DNA of 64,000 nucleotides from Halalkalibacter akibai JCM 9157 (GTDB lineage: Bacteria; Bacillota; Bacilli; Bacillales; Bacillaceae_D), in assembly GCF_000513135.1 (NCBI RefSeq), contig NZ_BAUV01000004.1, positions 1 through 64,000 on the forward strand, in the 5' to 3' direction. Made by a program: the position numbers and the translations under genes. The notes beneath the pieces are model-generated. The model searched no databases. It was given only the letters and a program-made list of their open reading frames with translations, and was not told where the DNA came from. This document shows positions 56,919 through 64,000 of the stretch, piece by piece. Numbering within the stretch: the first letter of the stretch is position 1; each line of letters opens with the position of its first letter.

Positions 56919-57362
56919 ATGAAGCGAATTTTTGTAGTCATTCTTTTTTTTATGCTTGCTGGTTGTGGGGCAGATCCTGATCAATTCACAGTAGTAGAGG
57001 GAACTGAAGCTGAAGAGGTAGAAGAATTTGTTAAGAAGTACAAGCAAAAAATGGTAGAGGCCTTTAATACTGGTGATTTTAATGAACTTGAAGCTTATCT
57101 AATAACGAATAACAGCTTCTACCATTCATTAAGACGTTATATTAGTGACTCTCATAGTGAAGGTACAACAAAGGTGTTAAATGATTTTATTGTAGAAACC
57201 GTTTATAAAGATGAAATAGATGAATATCATGTTGACGTAAAAGAAAGCGTGACTTTAATAGAATACGGTCAAGAAAAGATCGTTGAGAGAGATGTTCGTT
57301 TTGAGGTGATACGTGGTGGTACCGGTACATTACGTATTGTGACGATAAGACAAAGAAAATAA
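56919..57362 (+). CDS. Lipoprotein with NTF2-like (TcaA-type) domain
   Basis: A 147-residue lipoprotein (MKRIFVVILFFMLAGCGADP, lipobox MLAGC). The mature part FVKKYKQKMVEAFNTGDFNELEAYL and following beta strands resemble the NTF2-like domain found in TcaA-type envelope proteins; this is a moderate-confidence match. ATG at 56919 follows ATAAGGAG. It lies between the permease and the YugN-like gene. Confidence 0.6.
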   Translation: MKRIFVVILFFMLAGCGADPDQFTVVEGTEAEEVEEFVKKYKQKMVEAFNTGDFNELEAYLITNNSFYHSLRRYISDSHSEGTTKVLNDFIVETVYKDEIDEYHVDVKESVTLIEYGQEKIVERDVRFEVIRGGTGTLRIVTIRQRK

Positions 57363-57400
57363 GACAGCAGGGCGTAAGCCCAACTGTCTTATTTTTATTT
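57361..57400. terminator. Terminator after the lipoprotein gene
   Basis: AAGACAG..GGGC / GCCC..CTGTCTT stem with T-rich tail. Confidence 0.85.
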
Positions 57401-57745
57401 TACTTCTAAGTTCTTTTTCAGTAACTCTAGTTTTTTTGTACATTTATCAACGATTGCTTTAGGGAAATCTTCTCCCTCATACTCGACACCATGAGGATAA
57501 TAATGTTTTCCGAGCATTGGTGTTAATAATTTTACAATGGTGTCATCTTTAGGAATATCACCTTTAACCGCAGAAGCTGGTACACGAAGGTAATAAATAT
57601 CCCCTTGATTTACAATTTTGTAATCAAATGTGACTCTAGAATAATCCCATTGTCCTGCATGAATAAAACCGATTGACTCAGCAGCGTAGCGAAGTGTTTC
57701 AAATTTAATTTCTTTATTTTCTAATTCAATATGTTCAAATTTCAC
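57395..57745 (-). CDS. YugN-like family protein
   Basis: A 116-residue soluble protein. [28 protein letters not shown] and [13 protein letters not shown] recall the YugN-like family of bacilli (function unknown); this is from memory and could be wrong. GTG at 57745 is used because GGAGG lies 10 bases upstream; the open frame to 57814 has no site. Confidence 0.55.
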   Translation of the reverse strand: MKFEHIELENKEIKFETLRYAAESIGFIHAGQWDYSRVTFDYKIVNQGDIYYLRVPASAVKGDIPKDDTIVKLLTPMLGKHYYPHGVEYEGEDFPKAIVDKCTKKLELLKKNLEVK

Positions 57746-58020
57746 TGGAAACCTGCCTCCTATATCATGAATATGTACTCTACTTATGATAGTATGAAAA
57801 ACAATCGGTTGCAATCTATAATAGTGAATCTTTTATGGAAATTGTCTCGTAAGTGTCTTTAACTTACCAGTTATCATTAAAAATAAAATGAATTAACAAT
57901 AAAAAAGGACATGTTCGACATCATCGCTGTCTTGGCGACAGAACCTTACATAGTTGTCTAAAGGATTTTATGTTGTCTACTTCGAACTTTTTAGTAAGGA
58001 GTAAAGAGAGAGGGGTATGT

Positions 58021-59100
58021 ATGAAAAAAACGTTTTTGTTTCTAGTCTGTATTATCATCTTAATTTCCATTGTGGCTTTTGAACAAAAGTATGAAGAGCA
58101 AATTTCACAGTGGTTTCAAGAACCAGAGGCAGTTGACTTATATGAGGAAGAAATGCCAGTTGAAGAAGTAACCTCAATCTTGGAGCCAGAGGTAGAAGAA
58201 GAGCTGTTTGTATTAGCAGAACATGAAAGATTTATTGGGTTAACGTCTCAACAAATAAAAAATGAATTTGGGGAACCAAGCCGAATAGATTTATCTGCTT
58301 ATGGCTATGATTGGTGGATTTATCCTATGTCATCGACTTCTTATATGCAAATTGGTATAGCCGATAATGAAGTGGTCACCGTTTTTCTAACAGGTGAGAT
58401 CAGAGAACAACCCTTTTCACTAGGAACCACATATGAAGAATTAAATGATTTTTTCCACTTTGAGAGAAACGTCGATGTAAGAACAACGAATGGAGGAATT
58501 TATCAATTTGAGTTAACAAGTGAGGATGTGTTAATGAGGCCTTTAACACAAGTAGACGGACATTGGGTGCAATTTTATTTTGATACGTACACAAACGAAT
58601 TATCAAGTATTCGAATGATCAACGACGATATTTTAGTGAAACAACGTCCTTATTCTGTCTCTTATATTGGTGCAGCACCAGAGAGACCTAGTTTTTCTAG
58701 TGAGGAGTGGGAGAAGATAGAGGTAGGTAATGCAAGACAAATTTTCGATTTTACAAATGTAATTCGCGCACGGCATCAATTAGATTCATTTTTATGGGAA
58801 GAGAATGTTGCAGATGTTGCTTACCTACATAGTAAGGATATGAGTGAAAATAATTACTTCTCTCATACTTCTCCTACGTTCGGGGAAATCTCAGATCGTT
58901 TTGAAAGAGGAGAAATCCCTTTTCGACTTGCCGGGGAAAATATAGCAGCAAAATATATTGATGGTTTAGCATCGGTTGAAGGATGGTTAAATAGCGAGGG
59001 GCACCGAGTTAACCTGTTACATGAAGACTTTACTCATCTCGGGGTTGGAGTTTTTCAAGATTACTACACTCAAAATTTCCTTACGCCTTGGCAACTATAA
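58021..59100 (+). CDS. ylbC: CAP-domain (SCP/PR1) secreted protein, YlbC-like
   Basis: A 359-residue protein with an N-terminal membrane anchor (FLFLVCIIILISIVAF), an acidic linker, a CAP-associated domain (about 70-215, FIGLTSQQIKNEFGEPSRID) and a C-terminal CAP domain (about 235-355) with FTNVIRARH, HSKDMSENNYFSH and GENIAAKY. Synteny with ylbD/ylbE supports YlbC. ATG at 58021 follows GAGAGAGGGG. Role in spores or the envelope is unknown. Confidence 0.9.
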   Translation: MKKTFLFLVCIIILISIVAFEQKYEEQISQWFQEPEAVDLYEEEMPVEEVTSILEPEVEEELFVLAEHERFIGLTSQQIKNEFGEPSRIDLSAYGYDWWIYPMSSTSYMQIGIADNEVVTVFLTGEIREQPFSLGTTYEELNDFFHFERNVDVRTTNGGIYQFELTSEDVLMRPLTQVDGHWVQFYFDTYTNELSSIRMINDDILVKQRPYSVSYIGAAPERPSFSSEEWEKIEVGNARQIFDFTNVIRARHQLDSFLWEENVADVAYLHSKDMSENNYFSHTSPTFGEISDRFERGEIPFRLAGENIAAKYIDGLASVEGWLNSEGHRVNLLHEDFTHLGVGVFQDYYTQNFLTPWQL

Positions 59101-59108
59101 AATGAAGA

Positions 59109-59141
59109 GTAGGCTGTTGAGATGACTCAACAGCCTACTTG
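59109..59141. terminator. Bidirectional terminator between ylbC and thioesterase gene
   Basis: AGTAGGCTGTTGAG / CTCAACAGCCTACT stem with loop ATGA. Confidence 0.85.
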
Positions 59142-59642
59142 TTATGAAGGGCGATTTATAATAAAAAAAGTTCCTGTTGCCATCGCTATAAGTTTATTTT
59201 GGTCACTATATACTTTAGCTTCTGTAACACATAGTTGTTTTCCTTGATGGGAAAGGGAAGCAACACAACGTAAAAACTTTCCCACCCCTGGTTTTATATA
59301 GTGGACATTCATTTCTGCTGTCACAGCAGCAAGATCCTGCGGTAGTGATTGATTTACCAAAGATCCCATTGCTGTATCAAGTAAGGTGGCAGTCATCCCG
59401 CCATGTACCATTTTCAATGGATTTTCAATTAAAGGTTGAATAGGTAACACGACTTCAAAGTCTCCGTTTTCAAGAAAACGTGTTTCAATTTGAGTCATTG
59501 CTGCTAAATAAGTTTTAAACTTTCCTGTGCGTTTATTCTCGAAGCCTTCAACTAAATTGAAGAGGATTTTTTTCTCTTCTTCATCAGCATCGTGGATAAA
59601 ATCTTGTATTTTATGTAGTAGTTCGGTTGCTTCTATCGCCAT
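59142..59642 (-). CDS. PaaI-family hotdog thioesterase
   Basis: A 166-residue hotdog-fold protein. NPLKMVHGGMTATLLDTAMG carries the HGG active-site turn of PaaI-type acyl-CoA thioesterases, and VHYIKPGVGK follows. Substrate unknown. GGAGG upstream of ATG at 59642. It is inserted between ylbC and ylbD relative to B. subtilis. Confidence 0.85.
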   Translation of the reverse strand: MAIEATELLHKIQDFIHDADEEEKKILFNLVEGFENKRTGKFKTYLAAMTQIETRFLENGDFEVVLPIQPLIENPLKMVHGGMTATLLDTAMGSLVNQSLPQDLAAVTAEMNVHYIKPGVGKFLRCVASLSHQGKQLCVTEAKVYSDQNKLIAMATGTFFIINRPS

Positions 59643-59789
59643 CTCATTGGGCCTCCATTAGGTAAATTCTATGCTTTCTTATTGTATCAGGGAAGTAAGT
59701 TGTTTAGTCAACCTTGAAATCTATAGGAACGTTGGACTGGGCATTTGTGTAGTATAGAAATAAAGAGAATGAAAGGAGGATGAGGTAAG

Positions 59790-60236
59790 GTGAGTTCAAA
59801 ACAAAACTTACATCCAACCGTTCAACAATTTAAACAGTTTATAAAAGAACACCCTCTACTTTTACAAGAAGTAAAGGAAGAACGAAAATCCTTACAAGAG
59901 CTCTTTGAGGAGTGGAGTATTTTGGGAGCAGAGAACGAACAATGGATACCTTATAAAAAAGCAACATCAAAAGAGGAGATTCCCTTGGAAAATGGCTCTA
60001 AAATCGAAAAAGAGTCTGTTAAGCAAGAAGAGACTCAAACTCAAAGTGCAACGGACGCTCTCGGTCAAATAATGGGCATTGTAAAAAGAATGAATGTTCA
60101 AGATTTACAAAATCATTTAGCACAATTCAGTTCTGTTTTGGGTAATGTACAGAATGTGATCCAATCATTTCAGAAGCCGAGTAATCCAACAAATCAAAGT
60201 CCTCAAGATCATCCATTTTCTTTTCGGCGTGATTAA
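59790..60236 (+). CDS. ylbD: YlbD-like spore coat protein
   Basis: A 148-residue hydrophilic protein (HPTVQQFKQFIKEHPLLLQE ... LEEWSIL-type segment) with a Gln/Asn-rich C-terminal half. Matches the YlbD coat-associated family by sequence and by place before ylbE. GTG at 59790 follows AAAGGAGGATGAGG. The 14-base gap to ylbE indicates an operon. Confidence 0.9.
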   Translation: MSSKQNLHPTVQQFKQFIKEHPLLLQEVKEERKSLQELFEEWSILGAENEQWIPYKKATSKEEIPLENGSKIEKESVKQEETQTQSATDALGQIMGIVKRMNVQDLQNHLAQFSSVLGNVQNVIQSFQKPSNPTNQSPQDHPFSFRRD

Positions 60237-60250
60237 AGGAGTGATAGGTA

Positions 60251-60508
60251 ATGAGAGCAGACGTTCAGCGATTATTGTATGAACGACCCGATTTACGCTC
60301 GTATGTCCGACAACATCCGAATTGGTATCGGAAGCTTAGTAGAGATCCAAGTCAAATTTCTATGTTAGAAAAAGAAGCAAACCAATTTTATGGTAGAACA
60401 TTGCCACAACGGGTCGAGAAAGTACAGAATTCTCTTGGCTTGGTGATGATGATGATGGAGATGTTGAAGATGGGACAGACAACAGGAGCCGCAGGGCCTA
60501 GTCAGTAA
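60251..60508 (+). CDS. ylbE: YlbE-like protein
   Basis: An 85-residue protein with RADVQRLLYERPDLRSYVRQ HPNWYRKLSR-type sequence, recognised as YlbE. It ends in a methionine-rich helix (VMMMMEMLKMG). Function unknown. AAAGGAGTGAT precedes the ATG. Confidence 0.9.
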   Translation: MRADVQRLLYERPDLRSYVRQHPNWYRKLSRDPSQISMLEKEANQFYGRTLPQRVEKVQNSLGLVMMMMEMLKMGQTTGAAGPSQ

Positions 60509-60526
60509 CTGGCAGGGCCTTTTTTC
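60494..60526 (+). terminator. Terminator at the end of ylbE
   Basis: GGCC..GTCAGT A ACTGGC..GGCC interrupted stem followed by T6; it overlaps the stop codon. Confidence 0.55.
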
Positions 60527-60595
60527 CAGTTAAGGAGCATAAAGAAGCTAATAATTGGAAGACTAAAGGGAAAGTAAAGGAGGAGTGTTTTGTTG

Positions 60596-61018
60596 ATGAA
60601 ACTAGTGATCCCCATTATATTACTTGTAATGTGTGTCCCATCTCTGTGTGTTCAAGCTGCAGAATTGGAATCTTTAGAGAATGTTAAGATTGTTCCTTTA
60701 CAAAGTACAGGAGTGGTGAACATTTCTCCATCTAGAAATATGGAAGTCAATTATGATAAAAAAGAAGATTGGGTTTATGTGGAGTGTTTTGTGGACGGTT
60801 TTAAATTTACAGAAAATAAAGTAGGGTCCCTCCACCAAGAAGGGGAAGGACATATTCGACTATATATAAATGATGAGCATGTCGACACGTTATTTCAACC
60901 GGCTTTTATAATTGAGAATTTGCCTGAGGGAGAACATGTCGTTAAAGTAGTAGTCGTAAAAAATGATAGATCACCTTATGACTTAGAAGAATCATTTACA
61001 GTTAAGATGGAACGATAA
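60596..61018 (+). CDS. Secreted protein of unknown function
   Basis: A 140-residue exported protein with signal peptide MKLVIPIILLVMCVPSLCVQA. The mature part is beta-rich (WVYVECFVDGFKF, HIRLYINDEHVDTLFQP, GEHVVKVVVVKND), like a small immunoglobulin-type fold. The start may be TTG at 60590 or 60593, which lie nearer to AAAGGAGGAG. It overlaps the convergent ATP-grasp gene by 17 bases, and no terminator separates them. Confidence 0.75.
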   Translation: MKLVIPIILLVMCVPSLCVQAAELESLENVKIVPLQSTGVVNISPSRNMEVNYDKKEDWVYVECFVDGFKFTENKVGSLHQEGEGHIRLYINDEHVDTLFQPAFIIENLPEGEHVVKVVVVKNDRSPYDLEESFTVKMER

Positions 61019-61781
61019 CTTCTTGCAGGTATTGATAGATCTTTTGTTCAACTGAAACACCAAGCTGTTGAAAGCCTTGATTGCCAAATAAGGTATTAAA
61101 TTCAAGAAAGTAAAACTTACCACCTGCTGAAATAACATCAAAACCAGCGTGATTGACGCCAAGGTCTCTTGCAGTTTTACGTACAAGCTCGATAGCTTCC
61201 TCAGGAATGTTATCAAAAGAAATTTGAGCTCCTTGTGCGACATTATTTCTAAAGGTATTTCGTTCATTAATCCTCCAATAAGCTGCAATAACATCATCAC
61301 CAACGAAGCATACTCGTAAGTCACGGTCTATTGGTAAATATTCTTGAACATAGAAATAAGGGTTGGTCTCTGTGTATTCATTAAATTGTTTATGATCTTC
61401 AATTAAAAAAACACCTTTCCCCATCGAGTTTCGTATTTCTTTGGCTACGAAAGGAAATGGAAATTCAGCAAAAATGCGATTAATATTATCATCGTTTCGA
61501 CCTAGAATCACAGTTTTAGGGACATGTTCAGGACAAACGCTCCAAAGTCCACGGGTCACTTCAATTTTATTAAAACCCATCTGGATTGATTGGATGCTAG
61601 GAAAGATTTGCTTTTTCATTCCGTAAACTAAAGCATTCACTTGCCAATTCTCTGGGAAAAGACAAACATCAGCTTCTGCAATTTTCCTTCTTTCTTCGTC
61701 TTCAAACATTCGCTCTGGTTTTACATATTTGATACCAGGCATGCCGATCGTTCGAAAGGGATTAAAAGTAACAATCTTCAT
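61002..61781 (-). CDS. RimK-like ATP-grasp protein
   Basis: A 259-residue ATP-grasp enzyme. PFPFVAKEIRNSMGKGVFLI is the ATP-grasp nucleotide loop, YFYVQEYLPIDRDLRVCFVG the hinge region, and FYFLEFNTLFGNQGF the Mg-binding end (Glu and Asn). RimK-type enzymes ligate amino acids to peptides or cofactors; the substrate is not evident. GAAGGTG precedes the ATG. Divergent from uvsE and not at this place in B. subtilis. Confidence 0.82.
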   Translation of the reverse strand: MKIVTFNPFRTIGMPGIKYVKPERMFEDEERRKIAEADVCLFPENWQVNALVYGMKKQIFPSIQSIQMGFNKIEVTRGLWSVCPEHVPKTVILGRNDDNINRIFAEFPFPFVAKEIRNSMGKGVFLIEDHKQFNEYTETNPYFYVQEYLPIDRDLRVCFVGDDVIAAYWRINERNTFRNNVAQGAQISFDNIPEEAIELVRKTARDLGVNHAGFDVISAGGKFYFLEFNTLFGNQGFQQLGVSVEQKIYQYLQEVIVPS

Positions 61782-61846
61782 TAGCTACACCTTCTTCTTA
61801 TAAGCATTAAAATGGAACAAGCGTTGCGAAGTGAATGCCGTATATA

Positions 61847-61859
61847 CGCTAGACTAGCG
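61847..61859. repeat. Short perfect palindrome between divergent genes
   Basis: CGCTAGACTAGCG, a 6-base inverted repeat around one base, between the ATP-grasp gene and uvsE. A possible operator. Confidence 0.35.
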
Positions 61860-61953
61860 AATACATATTTCTAATGCTCGTACCATCATTAATTTTGATT
61901 AGTTAGTTTTTCAATTCGTGTGAATTATAGTCAAAGTTCAGGGGGAAGTCAAT

Positions 61954-62943
61954 ATGGAGCAAACATTATCACTTCGCTTAGGATATGTAGCCATGAGCGT
62001 TTTACTCTCAAATGCGTCACCTTCACAAACAATGACGGTCAAACAATTCGAACAAATTATAGATAAAGAAGCGGGGATTCGAAAGCTGGAGAGAATTGCA
62101 ACTTCTAATTTGGAAAATTGCTTGAGAATTTTAAAGCATAACAAAGCTCATGAAATAGAGTTTTTCCGCTTATCATCTAGACTAGTTCCTTTAGCTAACC
62201 ATCCGTTAACAGAAGGTTGGAAATACGAACGTGCTTTATCTCCATTACTTAAAGAGATCGGTGATTTTGTAAAAAAGGAAAATATGAGAATTGATTTCCA
62301 CCCAGACCACTTTGTTGTACTTAATGGTCAGTCAAAAGAAATTCTACAACAATCATTACGTACATTAGTTATGCATTATAAGTTGTTAAAAGAAATGGGG
62401 ATTTCTCCTATACATAGATGTGTTCTTCATGTAGGTGGGAAAAAGCAAGGAAGAGAAGAGGGGTTAGAACAGTTCATCGAAAACTTTTCAATGATTCCGG
62501 TTCCTATTCAAAAGATGATCATGATTGAAAATGATGATGTAAACTATCCAATAGAGGACGTTTTATATATAGGTGAGAAATTAAACATACCAGTTGTATT
62601 TGATTTACACCATTTTGATGTTTTACATGAGGAAGATCAGCTAAATTCCCTTTGGCAAAGAGTTGTCGCAACGTGGAAAGACAGTCCTTTACCCGTGAAA
62701 ATGCATATTTCTAGTCCAAAAGAGGGGGAAACTGACCGCAGACACCATGATTACATTAATGCGGATAGATTTACAAGATTTATAACAACGATCACAGGAA
62801 CTGTGGATCAATTAGATGTTATGATTGAAGCTAAGCAAAAAGACGCTGCATTACTGAGATTGTTGGAGGATCTTAAAACGATGAAGGAAATAACAGTAAA
62901 GTCACCATCTTCCATAACCGTTAAAGGTACAGTATTACCTTAA
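61954..62943 (+). CDS. uvsE: UV damage endonuclease UvsE
   Basis: A 329-residue TIM-barrel repair endonuclease that nicks 5' to UV photoproducts. LRLGYVAMSVLL, FFRLSSRLVPLANHP, RIDFHPDHFVVLN, HVGGKKQGRE, MIENDD and FDLHHFD carry the metal ligands. It is slightly longer than the usual 300 residues because of the C-terminal helix. Start ATG 61954 after AGGGGGAAG. It is part of an insertion between ylbE and ylbF. Confidence 0.93.
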   Translation: MEQTLSLRLGYVAMSVLLSNASPSQTMTVKQFEQIIDKEAGIRKLERIATSNLENCLRILKHNKAHEIEFFRLSSRLVPLANHPLTEGWKYERALSPLLKEIGDFVKKENMRIDFHPDHFVVLNGQSKEILQQSLRTLVMHYKLLKEMGISPIHRCVLHVGGKKQGREEGLEQFIENFSMIPVPIQKMIMIENDDVNYPIEDVLYIGEKLNIPVVFDLHHFDVLHEEDQLNSLWQRVVATWKDSPLPVKMHISSPKEGETDRRHHDYINADRFTRFITTITGTVDQLDVMIEAKQKDAALLRLLEDLKTMKEITVKSPSSITVKGTVLP

Positions 62944-62985
62944 TTTCCTTTTACATGTTATACTGTTTTTTAGGAGGTGAGAGTG

Positions 62986-63426
62986 ATGCTCGCAACCATA
63001 ACTACTATTGAGCTGCTAGATCACGCAAGCGAACTTGGTGAAGCAATCATTCAGTCTGAGACATATTTGGCTTATATAGAGGCAAAAGCTGACTTGAAAG
63101 CTGATAAAGAAGCTCAAGAACGAATTAGACAATTCAATATGATGAAAGATCAATATGAAGAAGTACAACGATTTGGGAAGTATCATCCTGATTATGACCA
63201 AATCTCAACTAATATACGGAAAAGCAAGAGAGAGGTTGACTTAACAGAGACAGTGGTCGCTTTCAAGAAAGCTGAAAAAGAGCTTGAATCCTTATTAAAT
63301 GAAATTAGTGGTTTGATTGCTAGGTCTGTGTCTGAAACGATTAAAGTTCCAACTGGTAACCCATTTTTCGATAATATGTCATGTAGTGGTGGGTGTAGTA
63401 CGGGTGGAGGCTGCGGTTGTGGCTAA
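62986..63426 (+). CDS. ylbF: YlbF/RicF regulator of RNA processing and development
   Basis: A 146-residue helical protein that in B. subtilis forms the RicA-RicF-RicT (YmcA-YlbF-YaaT) complex, controlling RNase Y processing, competence, sporulation and biofilm formation. The helical part (about 5-115) is followed by a Cys/Gly-rich tail, MSCSGGCSTGGGCGCG, which supplies ligands for the complex's 4Fe-4S clusters. ATG at 62986 follows TAGGAGGTG; the frame opens at 62977. Next to ylbG, as in B. subtilis. Confidence 0.93.
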   Translation: MLATITTIELLDHASELGEAIIQSETYLAYIEAKADLKADKEAQERIRQFNMMKDQYEEVQRFGKYHPDYDQISTNIRKSKREVDLTETVVAFKKAEKELESLLNEISGLIARSVSETIKVPTGNPFFDNMSCSGGCSTGGGCGCG

Positions 63427-63448
63427 AAAGCCGTTAAACGGCTTTTTA
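63425..63448 (+). terminator. Terminator after ylbF
   Basis: AAAAAGCCGT / ACGGCTTTTT with a three-base loop. Confidence 0.88.
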
Positions 63449-63460
63449 CTACAAAGCTTC

Positions 63461-63505
63461 AGGGTTCTCTCAAGAGGTCTTTAAAGACCTTTTGAGAGAA
63501 CCCTT
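63461..63505 (-). terminator. Long hairpin, terminator of the Cys-tailed gene
   Basis: AGGGTTCTCTCAAGAGGTC / GACCTTTTGAGAGAACCCT with loop TTTAAA, directly after the minus-strand stop. Confidence 0.8.
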
Positions 63506-63831
63506 TATTGTTGTTTTAATCTTACGCAATCTGTACAGCCGTTACCACAACAGAACAATTTCTCTTGTGGTACTTTAAAGCGAGCACGATAAACAAACGT
63601 TTGAGATTTCATACGAACGAACGAGAGGTCACATGAAAGTCTTTTACCTTTCATGGATTTAGCTGCAGCATAGCTTAAAAGGTCATTTAGTTTTTGGATT
63701 TGTATTGTTTCGCTAACAGGTGTTATATAGATAAAAGGTATACCAGTGAAAACTTGTTTAGTAACAGCCTTGATATTAGGGTCTTCATCAAGTATTGTGA
63801 GGAATTTTTCCCAGATTATATTAAGATCCAT
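63505..63831 (-). CDS. Small protein with C-terminal CCGNGCTDC motif, unknown function
   Basis: A 108-residue soluble protein. Residues 1-85 form a probable alpha/beta domain (MDLNIIWEKFLTILDEDPNI, FTGIPFIYITPVSE). The end, KLFCCGNGCTDCVRLKQQ, is a four-cysteine cluster that resembles the short CCGxGCxxC motif of oxidoreductase-like N-terminal domains and could bind zinc or iron-sulfur. It lies convergent to ylbF and just before ylbG. Ribosome site AAGGTGGTGGG. I do not recognise the full-length family. Confidence 0.7.
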   Translation of the reverse strand: MDLNIIWEKFLTILDEDPNIKAVTKQVFTGIPFIYITPVSETIQIQKLNDLLSYAAAKSMKGKRLSCDLSFVRMKSQTFVYRARFKVPQEKLFCCGNGCTDCVRLKQQ

Positions 63832-63957
63832 TACCCACCACCTTAGTTATTGTCCTTCTATTATAAAGCAAATGACATTGTCTAGCTAATGCTCTATTGA
63901 AGGATAGGATAGAACATGCTAGACTAAAATAAGATGAAGTAAAAGGAGACCGAAAAC

Positions 63958-64000
63958 ATGTTAGGTGCAAAGCGTCAGGGTGTTGCTGTTTGGCTCACAT
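63958..64000 (+). CDS. ylbG: YlbG (UPF0298), N-terminal fragment
   Basis: Fourteen codons (MLGAKRQGVAVWLT) before the window ends. The KRQG-(I/V)-x-V start and the position after ylbF match YlbG. AAAAGGAGAC precedes the ATG. Confidence 0.75.
   Translation, partial: MLGAKRQGVAVWLT

Overview
The window is chromosomal DNA from a low-GC, spore-forming Gram-positive bacterium of the Bacillaceae. Gene order follows the Bacillus subtilis blocks ykuQ-ykuV, rnjA-rpoY-def, ykyA-pdhABCD-slp, SR1-speA-yktAB-ykzI-yktC, ylaF-typA-ylaH-ylaI-phoH-ylaL-glsA-ylaN, ctaA/ctaBCDEF and ylbC-ylbG. Strong AGGAGG-type ribosome sites, frequent TTG/GTG starts and U-tailed terminators fit this. Two BCCT transporters and a caa3-type oxidase would suit an alkaliphilic or salt-tolerant bacillus, but that is inference. 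I found no rRNA, tRNA, CRISPR array or intact insertion sequence.

Layout. 1-6.8 kb: end of a CheR methyltransferase, a receiver-PAS-histidine kinase, small proteins, an MscS channel, a BCCT transporter and a lipoprotein. 7-9.1 kb: isocitrate lyase, then the wreck of an AEC-family permease. 9.2-15.1 kb: acetylated diaminopimelate pathway (dapH, a class III aminotransferase, dapL), then ykuS, MscS (ykuT), peroxiredoxin and thioredoxin-like protein. 15.2-21.9 kb: amidase with three peptidoglycan-binding repeats, a membrane-anchored di-haem cytochrome, RNase J1, RpoY, peptide deformylase and a YjcZ-type spore peptide. 22-28.6 kb: pyruvate dehydrogenase complex. 28.7-34.2 kb: accessory envelope genes (BCCT, ArAE exporter, polysaccharide deacetylase, M23 peptidase, GAF protein). 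34.3-47.7 kb: SR1 RNA with SR1P, speA, then the ykt and yla conserved genes. 47.8-55.7 kb: haem A synthesis, cytochrome caa3 oxidase, DUF420 protein and a histidine-rich YtkA-like lipoprotein. 55.7-64 kb: AI-2E/YtvI-type permease, ylb genes, and an inserted group of ATP-grasp protein and UV endonuclease.

The most important practical point is that six otherwise conserved genes (pdhD, speA, yktB, typA, glsA and the YtkA-like lipoprotein), plus the AEC pseudogene, are each broken by loss of one base. All six regain full length when one base is restored. Two of the losses are certainly one G from an AGGCT context and three more fit loss from a plus-strand GGC doublet. Systematic sequencing error is more likely than decay of essential genes.

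I did not find a clearly new multi-gene system. The best leads are the class III aminotransferase inside the dapH-dapL operon, the histidine-rich lipoprotein behind the oxidase operon, the di-haem cytochrome, a nested inverted-repeat element in the yktA/yktB terminator, a dispersed intergenic repeat, two unlisted basic small proteins, and a CCGNGCTDC-tailed protein beside ylbF.
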